Below, piece after piece: positions 1 through 8,572 of a stretch of 64,000 bases of DNA. The position numbers and the translations under genes were made by a program. The stretch lies in contig NZ_CP054699.1 of the NCBI RefSeq assembly GCF_022558445.1, forward strand, positions 3,364,001 through 3,428,000. Direction: 5' to 3'. The stretch is from Candidatus Contubernalis alkalaceticus (GTDB lineage: Bacteria; Bacillota; Dethiobacteria; SKNC01). The stretch's first letter is position 1. Each line of letters opens with the position of its first letter. A model generated the notes under the pieces. That model ran no database searches, was not told the origin of the DNA, and saw only the letters and a list, made by a program, of their open reading frames with translations.

Positions 1-964
1 TGTACCTATACATATCATCCTCATAGCTTCCCTTAAACAGAGGGTGTTCCCTTACTACTAGACTATACCCAGAAGGGATGTTTTCATTTACTACTCTTAC
101 CATCTGGAAGAAATTACTAAAGTGAGGAGAATTATATATCATTTGAGCATCATAAGGTACTTGTAGAATAAGTAATATTGACTTCGATGGCATCTCCTTA
201 GTTGAACCCAAGCTAGAATTTTTCTTAATGAATCTCCTAATATTGCGCCATAAAAAGTTAGCATAATTTCTTTCTGCAATTAGCTCTAAAGGGAAAAAGC
301 TACGCAGTGGAGGTGAGAGAAGCAACACATCAAACAACTTATAGAAATAAAATTTTAAAGCTGGATTAAATTGTGCATTTTTTTCCCTGTTGATAAAATT
401 ACTAACCCGTTCTACGTCAGTTTTTTTAACTAGGTTCTGGGTTCTAAACGAAGAGTTTACGTTAACTCCCTGTTCATCAATAATCGTGGTCCTGTAAGGA
501 CCTTGCTCAAAAAAATAGACTTTTACGTCATATCTATGCGCAAGTAAAATAGCTACCTCAATAAACATCCTTGTATCTCCACTACATATAAGAATATCGA
601 ACCTTTCAGTTGCAAAGAGGTTATCAAAGTAATCAATATGCCTAATCGTTCTGTCTTTTAGTTTTGCGTATTCTTTACTGCCTTTTTCTATATCTAGTAC
701 TTTGAGGTGGTAACTCATCACATCATTGAGATTAATGCCCTTATAGGTATTGCTAATTCCATTAAGGTTTTCTGCTTTTATTTTACTAACCTCACTTGTC
801 AAAAAAACTGAATGCTCCTTTTTGCTATTCCAATAGATATGAGCAGTAGGATATATACTAATATTATAAAAACAAGCTTCAGGATATATTCTCGAAACAT
901 TCTTTTTTAAATAATGGAAATACCTAGCAAAAGAACCGTAATAAGATATTGTTCCTATTTTCAT
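1..964 (-). CDS. KpsS/LipB-like capsule polysaccharide protein (C-terminus beyond window)
   Basis: Translated from the sequence as an open frame of 321 codons that runs off the left edge. It starts at ATG 964 behind a clear AAGGGGAG ribosome binding site. Residues such as FFEQGPYRTTIIDEQGVN in the middle and YSLVVREHPLFKGSYEDD near the edge match the style of the Capsule_synth family (PF05159: KpsS, LipB, beta-Kdo transferases), where the xKEHP-type motif precedes the sugar-nucleotide site. The inferred role is cytoplasmic glycosyl transfer in capsule synthesis. Kdo specificity cannot be claimed, because the partner kps genes are not visible. It is the last gene seen of the AT-rich left locus, 29 nt after the polysialyltransferase-like gene, so probably co-transcribed. 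It could also be a more general GT-B glycosyltransferase. Confidence 0.7.
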   Translation of the reverse strand, partial: MKIGTISYYGSFARYFHYLKKNVSRIYPEACFYNISIYPTAHIYWNSKKEHSVFLTSEVSKIKAENLNGISNTYKGINLNDVMSYHLKVLDIEKGSKEYAKLKDRTIRHIDYFDNLFATERFDILICSGDTRMFIEVAILLAHRYDVKVYFFEQGPYRTTIIDEQGVNVNSSFRTQNLVKKTDVERVSNFINREKNAQFNPALKFYFYKLFDVLLLSPPLRSFFPLELIAERNYANFLWRNIRRFIKKNSSLGSTKEMPSKSILLILQVPYDAQMIYNSPHFSNFFQMVRVVNENIPSGYSLVVREHPLFKGSYEDDMYRY

Positions 965-993
965 GATTTCTCCCCTTATATGTGGGTTCTATT

Positions 994-1905
994 TTACTTA
1001 ATTTCTATAAATATTTTTTCCTTAATAAAGTCCACACTCATAGCTGTAGACTTATATGTAATGCCTACATCAAAAGTTATCCCACTAAGTGCTAATACTT
1101 CAAACGGTATTAGTTTAGGGATCTCTATAAGATCAATACCTATAACAATGTATTTGTTTCCAACCTCGCGGGGGTGCTGCTTAAGGTAAATTGAATACCC
1201 TCTATCAACCAAGGGCTCCAATATAGCAAGGTATTTTTTTAGTAAGGTGGATAGGTCAATCTTGTTATCTTCAACCAGCGGTTGTGTTAGTAATATCGCC
1301 ATCTTTTTACCCTTATTCACATAACTTTCCATACCAAAAATATCTAGGATAAGCTTCTTGTTGACATCCCGTAAGATCTCTTTATTTATATCAAACACGA
1401 CTATAGAGTCATTCAGATAGCTATAGATATCAGGTAAATTCTGTTTGAGTAAAGAAGGATTGGTTAAATAAAATTTATGTATTTTCAATCTATATATATT
1501 GATATAGGGGAGTCCGAAATAGCGTTTAATCTCATCTATTGCTTGTAAAGGCCTCCTCATGTATAAGGGGTTGTTCCCATCGAATGTAGAGTAGCACGCT
1601 ACTCCATCCTCTATTAGGCTTATTTTGCTCGCTTTTGCAAAAGGCATCAAGCTTTTATATTCCACATCATTGGGACACGTAAAAATATGAGTATCTTTCT
1701 TTACAAAGAGTCTCAAAATTTTTATCAAACCAGGCAAGAACAATCTCATTCCCTTTCCCAGGTAACTTTTAGGGTACTCGATCTTCGTGATAGTTGTAAA
1801 AATACCTGTATTAAATAACTTATCGTAAAGCCCAAATAAAGATTTATGCCCGAGGATTAAATGATTTTCTTCATGTCTATTAATTAGACATAAGACAAAT
1901 AGCAT
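994..1905 (-). CDS. polysialyltransferase / GT52-like glycosyltransferase
   Basis: About 303 residues if it starts at ATG 1905. The frame is open upstream to ATG 2010, but that extension would overlap the upstream polymerase gene by ~90 nt and looks like shadow sequence. No strong ribosome binding site decides the start. Visible motifs are SLIEDGVACYS, an acidic EDG motif, and YLKQHPRE followed by an IPFE segment. This pattern is seen in sialyl- and polysialyltransferase-type families (GT52, PF07922; PF07388), where the HP motif contacts CMP-sialate. The inferred role is transfer of a nonulosonic acid or similar sugar to a capsule chain. No CMP-sialate synthase or NeuB is in the window, so the donor is unknown. 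It sits between a Wzy-like gene and a KpsS-like gene. Confidence 0.6.
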   Translation of the reverse strand: MLFVLCLINRHEENHLILGHKSLFGLYDKLFNTGIFTTITKIEYPKSYLGKGMRLFLPGLIKILRLFVKKDTHIFTCPNDVEYKSLMPFAKASKISLIEDGVACYSTFDGNNPLYMRRPLQAIDEIKRYFGLPYINIYRLKIHKFYLTNPSLLKQNLPDIYSYLNDSIVVFDINKEILRDVNKKLILDIFGMESYVNKGKKMAILLTQPLVEDNKIDLSTLLKKYLAILEPLVDRGYSIYLKQHPREVGNKYIVIGIDLIEIPKLIPFEVLALSGITFDVGITYKSTAMSVDFIKEKIFIEIK

Positions 1906-1918
1906 ATGATACACTGAG

Positions 1919-3355
1919 TTAATTCTGTATACTTTCTTCAATGCTATAATCACACCCTTTGTATCGATTCGATGAAGATGTACGGAGCAAAATATGAGTA
2001 ATGAGAACAATCGAAATATAAATCACTCCCATCGGAACCAGATCAGATAAAAACCTTAGCAATGAATCTCTAGGCATATAGATAAATCTATAAAGTACAG
2101 CCAAAAAAACCATGAAGTAAAATCTGTTCTTATGCATCATATTTTCTAGGTTCAACACAAACACGATAACAAGAAAACTTAAACCGGCAACACCGACTAA
2201 GCCCCCAAAGTCATAAAACTCTGCAATATAGCTAGTTCCCGTTCCGTGACCATTTAAATAAGCACCTGGATTAATAAAATAAGTTAATTGTCTACCAAGA
2301 TAATTAGTACTCTCAAGCAACTCCAATGTGTTACCTTGGTAAAAGACTGCGCTATTACCTAATATCCTTAAAAAAAGATCATAGATAGGAGATAGGAAAT
2401 ACGGTAATCCCTCATTAACAAAAAGACCCCTTAACTCAACGACGTATCCTAATACATAAATCGACATCCCATTCAGCTCAAAGAAAGAAAGAAAACCATC
2501 CAAGAAGCTAATATTTGAAAAACCACTTCTTAACATCAAAGTTAACTGCGAGAAAACTACAACACTCCCTATAGCCAAAATAATTTGGTTAAGTTTGATT
2601 TTTCCGTTATAAAAATTAAAGTTGTACCATAATACAATTAAAAGGAGTATCATGGCTTCCCCTCGCTTACCTGCCAACATGTCTAATAAGGTAATTAAAA
2701 TAAAGAGTCCTGCAGTCTTCTTAAAATTAGCTTTTGTGGGATGAGAACTCAAAAACACATAGAATAAATATATATACGACCTACTCACATAGCCTAATAA
2801 CCGATACACTGGGTTCTGGACAAATAGACCATCAAATAGTGATAAATATCCATATTGACTAACAAAGTATATTTTTAATGAGGCGTCTAAAATTACAAGA
2901 GGAGCTAATATAAACAGAATCCACATACTTATCTTTTCTAGAGAAGTATTTGTGCTTATTTTTTTCTCCCAGCCAGACTTTCTAAAGAACATAAGAAATG
3001 CCAAAAAGGAGAATAACAGACTAAAGAGTAGACACTCAATCACAATAATAACAGTTAAGTCATTAAGTACTATTCTAGAAAACAATACAGACTCTTCAAA
3101 TTTAAGTAATTTAAATATATCTAAAACAATTCTTGAGTATAGAAATATAAAACTAGTTGCTAAAAAAATAGAATAAGTGCCCAAAGGACCTGATTTTTTT
3201 ACTACATAAATATATATAACAACAAACATTACCACTAGTTCAATCTTCAAAAAAGAACCATAGCCATGGAAACTCATAAACTCAGCAAGTAATTTTTGAA
3301 ATAAAATTATAATAATGAAGAATAAGAAAATAAAGTACCCATTTTTATTTTTCAT
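1919..3355 (-). CDS. wzy: O-antigen/capsule repeat-unit polymerase (Wzy-like membrane protein)
   Basis: A 478-residue polytopic membrane protein with about a dozen hydrophobic segments. Near the C-terminus, GHGTGTSYIAEFYDFGG followed by a transmembrane helix is typical of oligosaccharide repeat-unit polymerases (Wzy, PF14296/TIGR04370-like). The family polymerises undecaprenyl-linked repeat units at the outer face of the membrane. I place the start at ATG 3355 because an AGGTGG site lies just upstream. The in-frame ATG at 3373 precedes that site and has none of its own. It lies in an operon with the acetyltransferase upstream and the GT52-like gene downstream. Base composition is very AT-rich, like the rest of 1-6318. 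The call is made from topology plus this motif; substrate is unknown. Confidence 0.75.
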   Translation of the reverse strand: MKNKNGYFIFLFFIIIILFQKLLAEFMSFHGYGSFLKIELVVMFVVIYIYVVKKSGPLGTYSIFLATSFIFLYSRIVLDIFKLLKFEESVLFSRIVLNDLTVIIVIECLLFSLLFSFLAFLMFFRKSGWEKKISTNTSLEKISMWILFILAPLVILDASLKIYFVSQYGYLSLFDGLFVQNPVYRLLGYVSRSYIYLFYVFLSSHPTKANFKKTAGLFILITLLDMLAGKRGEAMILLLIVLWYNFNFYNGKIKLNQIILAIGSVVVFSQLTLMLRSGFSNISFLDGFLSFFELNGMSIYVLGYVVELRGLFVNEGLPYFLSPIYDLFLRILGNSAVFYQGNTLELLESTNYLGRQLTYFINPGAYLNGHGTGTSYIAEFYDFGGLVGVAGLSFLVIVFVLNLENMMHKNRFYFMVFLAVLYRFIYMPRDSLLRFLSDLVPMGVIYISIVLITHILLRTSSSNRYKGCDYSIEESIQN

Positions 3356-3470
3356 TCTGACCACCTTCAACATAACACGGGCTCAATTTATTTTTTACTG
3401 TTTCCATATACATTAGATGTGTTTTGGTCATATCAAATTTAGTGCACCTCATCCGTTTCTATTCGCTTGA

Positions 3471-4025
3471 CTACTTCTTTTGCCATTCTCCCGTATCTTT
3501 GTTGTACTGTCTTATAATTCTAGCCGGTACTCCAGCAATGACACAGTAGTCTGGAAATTCTCCTCGCACAACTGCATTTGCTCCCACAACACATTGTTTA
3601 CCTAATTTTGTTCCAGCCTGTATACAAGCACCATACCCGATAAAACAATTTTTGCCTAAAATTGTTTCCTTGACAAGATAATGCTGATTCATTACATGTT
3701 GCCCAATCTGCCTGTAGTCGTGATCTATATTAGTTATAAAAACATTCCCTGATAAAGTTGTATTTTTTCCTATGACTAGCTCTATGTCTTTAGATATTAT
3801 GTGAAGATTTTGACCGATTGACACATTCTCCTCAATAGATATCCCACCCTTACCATGTATCTCCATTCTCAACCCAGGATATATTCTTACCCTATTGCCA
3901 ATATTACACTTATTCGTTCCGAGCAAAAATAACGGTTTACCGATATAAGACATCTTACCAATTGATTGAAACCGTAATTTATAGAATACTGCCCTAATCC
4001 CCCACAGATATTTTATAAAGCTCAT
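3471..4025 (-). CDS. acyltransferase, left-handed beta-helix (WbbJ/CapG type)
   Basis: 184 residues with hexapeptide repeats of the [LIV]GxxxxI type running through residues ~35-165 (for example IEENVSIGQNLHII and GAGTKLG-like turns). It ends in VVGANAVVRG and VIAGVPARII, the hallmark end of sugar O-/N-acetyltransferases of the NodL/WbbJ/CapG group. These form trimers, use acetyl-CoA, and the His in the NIDHDYR segment is the usual catalytic base. The start is ATG 4025 with a perfect GGGAGGGG site. It most likely O-acetylates a repeat-unit sugar of the left-locus polysaccharide. The acyl acceptor cannot be read from sequence. Confidence 0.85.
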   Translation of the reverse strand: MSFIKYLWGIRAVFYKLRFQSIGKMSYIGKPLFLLGTNKCNIGNRVRIYPGLRMEIHGKGGISIEENVSIGQNLHIISKDIELVIGKNTTLSGNVFITNIDHDYRQIGQHVMNQHYLVKETILGKNCFIGYGACIQAGTKLGKQCVVGANAVVRGEFPDYCVIAGVPARIIRQYNKDTGEWQKK

Positions 4026-4137
4026 GAATTACACCCCTCCCAACTTTCTATTTAATGGTGTAGGAGCGATGCCATAGAAAAGTTACAAACCATGCCCCTG
4101 AAATCAGACTAACTTGAGAGAGTCTTTATTACTCGTA

Positions 4138-5151
4138 TCATTCTATTAGGTAGTTATTATTTCGTTCATTAATGACCGCCTCTACCCAACTGTGCAAACT
4201 GTATTTACTATATACATCAGCCTGGACAGGTTCATATGTATTTTTAAGGAATAATTCAATTTCGGATAAGTTGTGCTCATTCAAGATAAAAATATTATTA
4301 GCATTATAAAAATCATACTTCTTAATATTTGCATTTGAAGTAATTATCTTTCGTTTAGCACCGAGAGCCTCAATTGTTCGCATTGTCAAACCGCTCTGGT
4401 TATTGTGCTGCATATCAAATACCGTATCTGACCTTTGTAGAACTCCTAAGTTTTCCCTTTCAGACAGCGGTTTAAATTTAAATTCACTATGCTTTGCACC
4501 CTTGAATTCTGATACAAACATTTTATTATACAAATACTGGAGTTTGTTCAAAAACATATATGAAAATATTCTGATACCCTTTGCCTGGAGTTCAGGAAAT
4601 AGATGATGCATAGCTTTATAGCGATTTGGATGTGCGGTGCATACACTAACAATATCGTATTCCTTTTCTCCGGCAGGCTCTTGACCTAACTGTTCATATT
4701 CCCTGCTGAAGAATAGCGGTAGAAAAGTGAGATTATCTATTTTTCCGCAATCGTCTGAATCAAAAGAGTAAGCCTTGTCAAATAAAGGAATTACCTCCTT
4801 GCAAAGTGGGTATAAGTTTAGTGAATCCCACATATACAATATAAATCTTGCAGACTTTTGAGTGTCCCGCAACTGTTTAATCATAACGGGAGTAAACACT
4901 TTACAGTTAACAATGAATATTATATCGTAGGTTTTGCTTTTCGATTGACACATAATTTTGTCAAAATACCTTTGAATTAGTGAATCAACCAAGCTTCTTT
5001 TTATCTTGATAACTCCCTTAATTAAAGAATTCTCGCTCGGTATTTCATTATAATAATCAACGGAATATCCCAGTTTTTCAATTTCTGTTTTAATTTTCTT
5101 ATAATAGTTAAATATAGGAGTTCCAATATACAGAACCATTTTCGTACTCAC
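4138..5151 (-). CDS. GT-B fold glycosyltransferase (CgeB/Glyco_trans_1_2-like)
   Basis: 337 residues starting at GTG 5151 with GGAG nine bases upstream. The second half contains FDMQHNNQSGLTMRTIEALGA followed by KRKIITSN. This matches the nucleotide-sugar-binding segment of CgeB/Glyco_trans_1_2-like (PF13524) transferases, where the E of the TMRTxEALG motif contacts the donor. The middle motif FDSDDC is also typical of such capsule-locus proteins. The inferred role is a cytoplasmic glycosyltransferase adding one sugar to the repeat unit. It follows the 4-epimerase gene by 6 nt, so the two are translationally close and may act on consecutive steps. Donor and acceptor are unknown. Confidence 0.7.
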   Translation of the reverse strand: MSTKMVLYIGTPIFNYYKKIKTEIEKLGYSVDYYNEIPSENSLIKGVIKIKRSLVDSLIQRYFDKIMCQSKSKTYDIIFIVNCKVFTPVMIKQLRDTQKSARFILYMWDSLNLYPLCKEVIPLFDKAYSFDSDDCGKIDNLTFLPLFFSREYEQLGQEPAGEKEYDIVSVCTAHPNRYKAMHHLFPELQAKGIRIFSYMFLNKLQYLYNKMFVSEFKGAKHSEFKFKPLSERENLGVLQRSDTVFDMQHNNQSGLTMRTIEALGAKRKIITSNANIKKYDFYNANNIFILNEHNLSEIELFLKNTYEPVQADVYSKYSLHSWVEAVINERNNNYLIE

Positions 5152-5157
5152 GCTCTC

Positions 5158-6318
5158 TCACTCCTTAGCGTTAATCAGCATGCCAGTTTCCTTCAATTCA
5201 TCTAACGAGCGCCCAAAAAAGTCTTCCAATGTTACTAGTTCATTTGTTCTGTATTGATTAATAACCCATTTTGCAAAGTCTTCCATACCTTTGTTAAAAG
5301 CATACTCAGGATTAAATCCACATAGGGATCCTGCTTTTTCGATATTCGCAATGTTATGCCTAATATCTCCTTTTCTAAAATCACCCGATATATTGATAAT
5401 CGACTTTGAATTGTACAATGCTTTTAGTTTTTCTGCTACTTGTAGTACAGAGATGCTTTCCCCACTTCCTACATTAATATGTTGATTGTTAGTATTAGCG
5501 TTCTCAAGAGCGTTACAAGTAATCGTTGCCACATCATTAACATGAACAAAGTCTCTGCTTTCCATGCCGTCTTCAAATACATTCAATGCCACATTTTTTA
5601 AGAGTAATTTTGAGAAAATTGACAAAATACCGGTATATGGATTGTTTAGAGATTGGCCTGCGCCATATACATTTTGATACCTAAAAATGGTATAGGGTAT
5701 ACTCATTGTTGGGCACATTACCTCAAACATCTTTTCTTGAGCAAGTTTAGTGTAAGCATAATAAGAGATCGGAGTTAAAGGACAGTCTTCCGTTGTCTTT
5801 TTTAGCTTTACTTTGCCAACACATTTGGGACACTTCACTTCAAAATTGCCCCTCTTCATATCCTCTATCTCGCGTGAATTTGGAACAACAAGACCATGGG
5901 TTTCACAAAGATACATACCTTCTCCATACACAGAACGTGAAGAAGATAGGATTAGCTTCTTAATCGGTAGTTTGTTTTTTAGTATAACCTCAAGTAGGTT
6001 AGATGTACCTTTGATGTTTACATCCGTATATCTATTGAGTTCATACATAGATTGCCCTGTTCCCGTCTCAGCAGCAAGATGAATGACATAGTTGACACCA
6101 CTTAGTACTGAGCTAATGTCATCATACTTACGAATGTCTCCTTTTATTATTTCACATTTTCCCTTTATATTATTATATAAATAAGATTCTTTATAGTCAT
6201 CCCCATGAATTTGTGGAGAAAAATTATCTAAAATAACAACTTCATATTTTTTATGTAGCTTTTCTACCAATACAGTCCCGATAAAGCCAGAACCGCCTGT
6301 AATAAGTACTCTTTCCAT
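5158..6318 (-). CDS. NAD-dependent sugar 4-epimerase with a Cys/His insertion (dTDP-L-rhamnose 4-epimerase-like)
   Basis: 386 residues from ATG 6318, chosen because GGAAGGAAG lies just upstream. An open frame continues to 6462 but lacks family sequence. TGGSGFIG (residues 7-14) is the NAD-binding loop and Y187-x3-K191 (SYYAYTK) is the extended-SDR catalytic pair, with SSS at ~125-127. Residues ~136-180 hold an insertion with C138, H141, C163 and C166 (LCETHG ... KCPKC), a likely metal-binding finger. I recall such an insertion from dTDP-L-rhamnose 4-epimerases of the WbiB type, so that is the favoured substrate, but UDP-hexose epimerase remains possible. It is the promoter-proximal gene of the left locus. 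Confidence 0.75.
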   Translation of the reverse strand: MERVLITGGSGFIGTVLVEKLHKKYEVVILDNFSPQIHGDDYKESYLYNNIKGKCEIIKGDIRKYDDISSVLSGVNYVIHLAAETGTGQSMYELNRYTDVNIKGTSNLLEVILKNKLPIKKLILSSSRSVYGEGMYLCETHGLVVPNSREIEDMKRGNFEVKCPKCVGKVKLKKTTEDCPLTPISYYAYTKLAQEKMFEVMCPTMSIPYTIFRYQNVYGAGQSLNNPYTGILSIFSKLLLKNVALNVFEDGMESRDFVHVNDVATITCNALENANTNNQHINVGSGESISVLQVAEKLKALYNSKSIINISGDFRKGDIRHNIANIEKAGSLCGFNPEYAFNKGMEDFAKWVINQYRTNELVTLEDFFGRSLDELKETGMLINAKE

Positions 6319-6601
6319 AACGCAACTTCCTTCCCGCGTTTCTGTATTCAGATTTATTAATATCGTTCCTACTACTACAGTTTTTATAAAAATAAATTTC
6401 TCATAGGAGTCTATTTTTGCATTTCGTGCTCCCCCCAGTCCCACCCTCAACAACACCATCACTTTTAACTGCGCTAAAAAAGCAATAACACAATAGGGAC
6501 CATAACTTTTCGATAAGAAAGAGTACTGACTTTCTGGATACAGGAATAAATGCCGACCTCCGCAAGAAAATCAAAGAAAGGGTCTAAAAGGCTAGGTTCA
6601 T

Positions 6602-6736
6602 TCAATCCTTGCATATGTCAATAGCTTCTCCGTTTTCCAAGGCTTTCAGGATTCTTTCGTCGTTACGCATGGCTGGGCTAAGGCCTAAAGATTGTAATAA
6701 TCCATAAAGCGTAGTCTTATCTGATGTAATTGTTAT
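6602..6736 (-). pseudogene. remnant reading frame, 44 codons without a start
   Basis: An open frame ends in TGA at 6602 and reads TTLYGLLQSLGLSPAMRNDE ... IDICKD with protein-like composition. It is preceded by an in-frame TAA and has no plausible start codon with a ribosome binding site. It looks like the C-terminal end of a lost gene. I do not recognise the family. Confidence 0.3.
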
Positions 6737-6868
6737 TTATGAATGTCTCCTTTTCCATGGGATTTACTTATTACTTCGACAAAAGGAGCAATAGTACCTC
6801 CCTGAAAAAGGAAAGATTTTAAAAATATCCTTGTACCAATTAATATCATAATCTTAGGCTATAATAAG

Positions 6869-6895
6869 AAAAAAACGGCTAACGCCGTTTTTTTT
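6869..6895. terminator. bidirectional Rho-independent terminator
   Basis: A-run, then ACGGC-TAAC-GCCGT, then T-run. The short GC stem is flanked by A's on one side and T's on the other, so it could terminate in either direction. It lies between the toxin-antitoxin genes and the left polysaccharide operon and would insulate the two. Confidence 0.65.
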
Positions 6896-7026
6896 CTTAC
6901 TAAATCACTATCCTCACAAGTTAAAAAATAGAAAACACTGATGCTCGTATTATATAACTGACTATTATACTCCTCACCAGTCACAGCCATTTAGACCTCC
7001 ATAAAAAGCTCAAGTCAACCAATACC

Positions 7027-7124
7027 CATTTTGTGCAGAAATCTTCAAGCAAACAGCTGATATTCATAAAGAACATATAAAAACACCGTTCGGCAGGCGG
7101 TGTTTTTGTATATTCTATATTTTT
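7027..7124. repeat. ~100-bp repeat, copy A, containing a terminator hairpin
   Basis: Shares roughly 80% identity by eye with 9496-9598, including CTTCAA, AAACAGCTGATA, ACATATAAAAACACCG and GGCGGTGTTTTTGTATATT. The core at 7079-7107 is a perfect 10-bp stem (AAAAACACCG ... CGGTGTTTTT) with T's on the minus-strand side, so it can end transcripts from the RelE/ParE gene ~180 nt upstream. Homology extends well beyond the hairpin, so it is more than a chance terminator. Confidence 0.75.
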
Positions 7125-7286
7125 AAAGCTATTTCAAAATTTTATTTAATTTTGTTGATTTGACTCTTCAAAATCTTTCATATTATTCTTCTCTATAAAA
7201 TTAATTGTATATGTTTCCCTGTTCTTTTATAGGTATTTTTCTGTTGAGCTATATTAACCAGGTATTAGGAAATATCAAACAGATAT

Positions 7287-7550
7287 CTATTTAAAAATAT
7301 CTCCGCGATTATCTATTGCCAAAACATATACTTTTTTTTCATTATGGTCTACTTCAAATATTACTCTAAATGTTCCTATTCGAAGTCTTAAAGTATTTTT
7401 TCTGCTCATTAACGGTTTAATGTCACCTATCGGAGGTCGCACCGTTAACCCCTTTAATGCTTTACAGATACGTGTTTGAATCTTTTTTTCCTGCTTTTTT
7501 AAAAATTTAATTGTCTCACGACTCAATGTCAGTTGGTAGGTTAATTTCAT
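7287..7550 (-). CDS. RelE/ParE-family toxin
   Basis: 87 residues from ATG 7550. The start is set by GGGAGG nine bases upstream; in-frame ATGs at 7559 and 7574 lie on or before that site. The sequence MKLTYQLTLS ... FLKKQEKKIQTRI ... GDIKPL ... LRLRIGTFRVIFEVDHNEKKVYVLAI is the classic RelE/ParE fold (PF05016): an N-terminal helix pair, then a basic sheet ending in RxxF/YRVIxE. Members are ribosome-dependent mRNA interferases or gyrase poisons, and sequence alone does not say which. It overlaps the antitoxin gene by 35 nt, the usual antitoxin-first operon. Confidence 0.85.
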   Translation of the reverse strand: MKLTYQLTLSRETIKFLKKQEKKIQTRICKALKGLTVRPPIGDIKPLMSRKNTLRLRIGTFRVIFEVDHNEKKVYVLAIDNRGDIFK

Positions 7551-7779
7551 GCATAGCATCCTCCCATGACACAAATTCAGAGTTATTCATAAGTTGACGT
7601 TCTTCCTCTTCACTTAAAGGAATATCATCAGGCTCTAAGTTCATGATTTCGTCCCAATCTGGCCGTGAATAAGTAAAGGATAAAAATTTAATATAGTCAT
7701 AGGCTGATTTTTTTGCTGGTTCAGGAAGATTTTTTAACAATAGTAATAATTCTTTATTATTAATAGGCTTAGACATCAT
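7516..7779 (-). CDS. antitoxin of the RelE/ParE pair
   Basis: 87 residues from ATG 7779 (or 7776), directly after GGGAGGAGGG. The N-terminal half (NNKELLLLLKNLPEPAKKSA) is a helical, probably DNA-contacting or dimerising segment. The C-terminal half is acidic (LEPDDIPLSEEEERQLMNNS), as expected for the toxin-neutralising tail. No known antitoxin family is certain. The assignment rests on position, size, and overlap with the RelE/ParE gene. It is probably autoregulated; an inverted repeat at 7871-7895 lies ~95 bp upstream. Confidence 0.7.
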   Translation of the reverse strand: MMSKPINNKELLLLLKNLPEPAKKSAYDYIKFLSFTYSRPDWDEIMNLEPDDIPLSEEEERQLMNNSEFVSWEDAMHEINLPTDIES

Positions 7780-7870
7780 TAACCCTCCTCCCAATTTTAA
7801 CAATTACTTAATTCATATCCAGGTTGTAGAATACAACATCTCCAGAAACATCCCTATTTCCTTCTCTTTG

Positions 7871-7895
7871 AACTACTCGAAAATTTCGAGTAGTT
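7871..7895. promoter_or_regulatory. 12-bp perfect inverted repeat upstream of the toxin-antitoxin operon
   Basis: AACTACTCGAAA-A-TTTCGAGTAGTT is a perfect palindrome apart from the central base. It lies between the decayed gene at 7948-8460 and the antitoxin start. There is no T-run, which argues against a terminator and for a protein-binding operator, possibly for autoregulation of the antitoxin operon. Confidence 0.5.
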
Positions 7896-7947
7896 GCTAT
7901 TACCTCAGTGAATTTTCAAACTCTCTCCTTGACCTAGTATTTTTCAT

Positions 7948-8460
7948 TTACCTTACCTCCACAAGTAAATCACGTAAATGATTACTAAGCTCAATTGCAT
8001 CTTCTGCAAATTCTTCTTCAATATTAGAATACTCTTGCCAGAGCCAAATTACATCAGATTTTAAGTATTCAAAAGCTTCTTCCCTTAGCTTACCAGTTGC
8101 TAATATGTTAAAATCCTCAATATTAAACTCAAATTCTTGTATATCCTGATTAAATACTGGTTAGATTTCAAAGGTTTTCTTAAACTTTAATGTAATATTA
8201 TCACCGCAAATAATATTAAGCTTTAATGGTCTTAAATCAACCTCAATAATATCATATACATCTACGATTTTTTCTGGCTCTCCTCTTTCAGGAACTCTTA
8301 TTCTTTTTTGTGCTTAATATCGAGATATATCCATTGCTAATAAATAACCCGTTTTCTGGATACCTTGAAATACATTGGCTAGTAAAGAAAGTGGAAATCT
8401 TCCGTGTAAGCTCTTGAGGGTAAAAACTAGTTGCCTGTCTTTAGAAACCGAATCACTCAT
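7948..8460 (-). pseudogene. 170-codon gene with two in-frame TAA stops
   Basis: One continuous frame from ATG 8460 (with an AAGGGGGG site upstream) to TAA 7948 is interrupted only by two TAA codons, at about codons 49 and 99. The three pieces read like one protein: MSDSVSKDRQLVFTLKSLHG ..., then RVPERGEPEKIVDVYDIEVD ..., then an acidic helical tail with YLKSDVIWLWQEYSNIEEEF. No frameshift is needed. I do not recognise the family. It resembles small accessory proteins scattered through Clostridia, and is most simply a recently inactivated gene. Confidence 0.6.
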
Positions 8461-8572
8461 CCAGTTCCCCCCTTAATATATCTTATTAGAAAGCTACTAC
8501 ACTCTATTCTTTACTAACTTAATAATTACTACTAAATTATTAGTTCTATTTTAATACCTTTTGGTTTTGTTA

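Larger units (their letters stand above)
6319..7026. other. gene-poor interval between left polysaccharide locus and toxin-antitoxin island
   Basis: Apart from the remnant frame at 6602-6736 and the hairpin at 6869-6895, I see no supported gene. The strand upstream of ATG 6318 must contain the promoter of the left locus, but I could not pick a convincing -35/-10 pair. The stretch is AT-rich and contains scattered short frames only. Confidence 0.5.

Noticed and set aside
1905-2010. Longer start (2010) for the polysialyltransferase-like gene
   Set aside because: It overlaps the end of the polymerase gene by ~90 nt, and the added residues read as frame-shadow of that gene.
6318-6462. Longer start (6462) for the sugar epimerase
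   Set aside because: The added residues precede the conserved MERVLITGGSGFIG start, which has its own strong ribosome binding site.
6470-6590. Short plus-strand frame ending DTGINADLRKKIKERV
   Set aside because: About 30 codons, no start codon with a ribosome binding site, and no recognised family; chance is sufficient.
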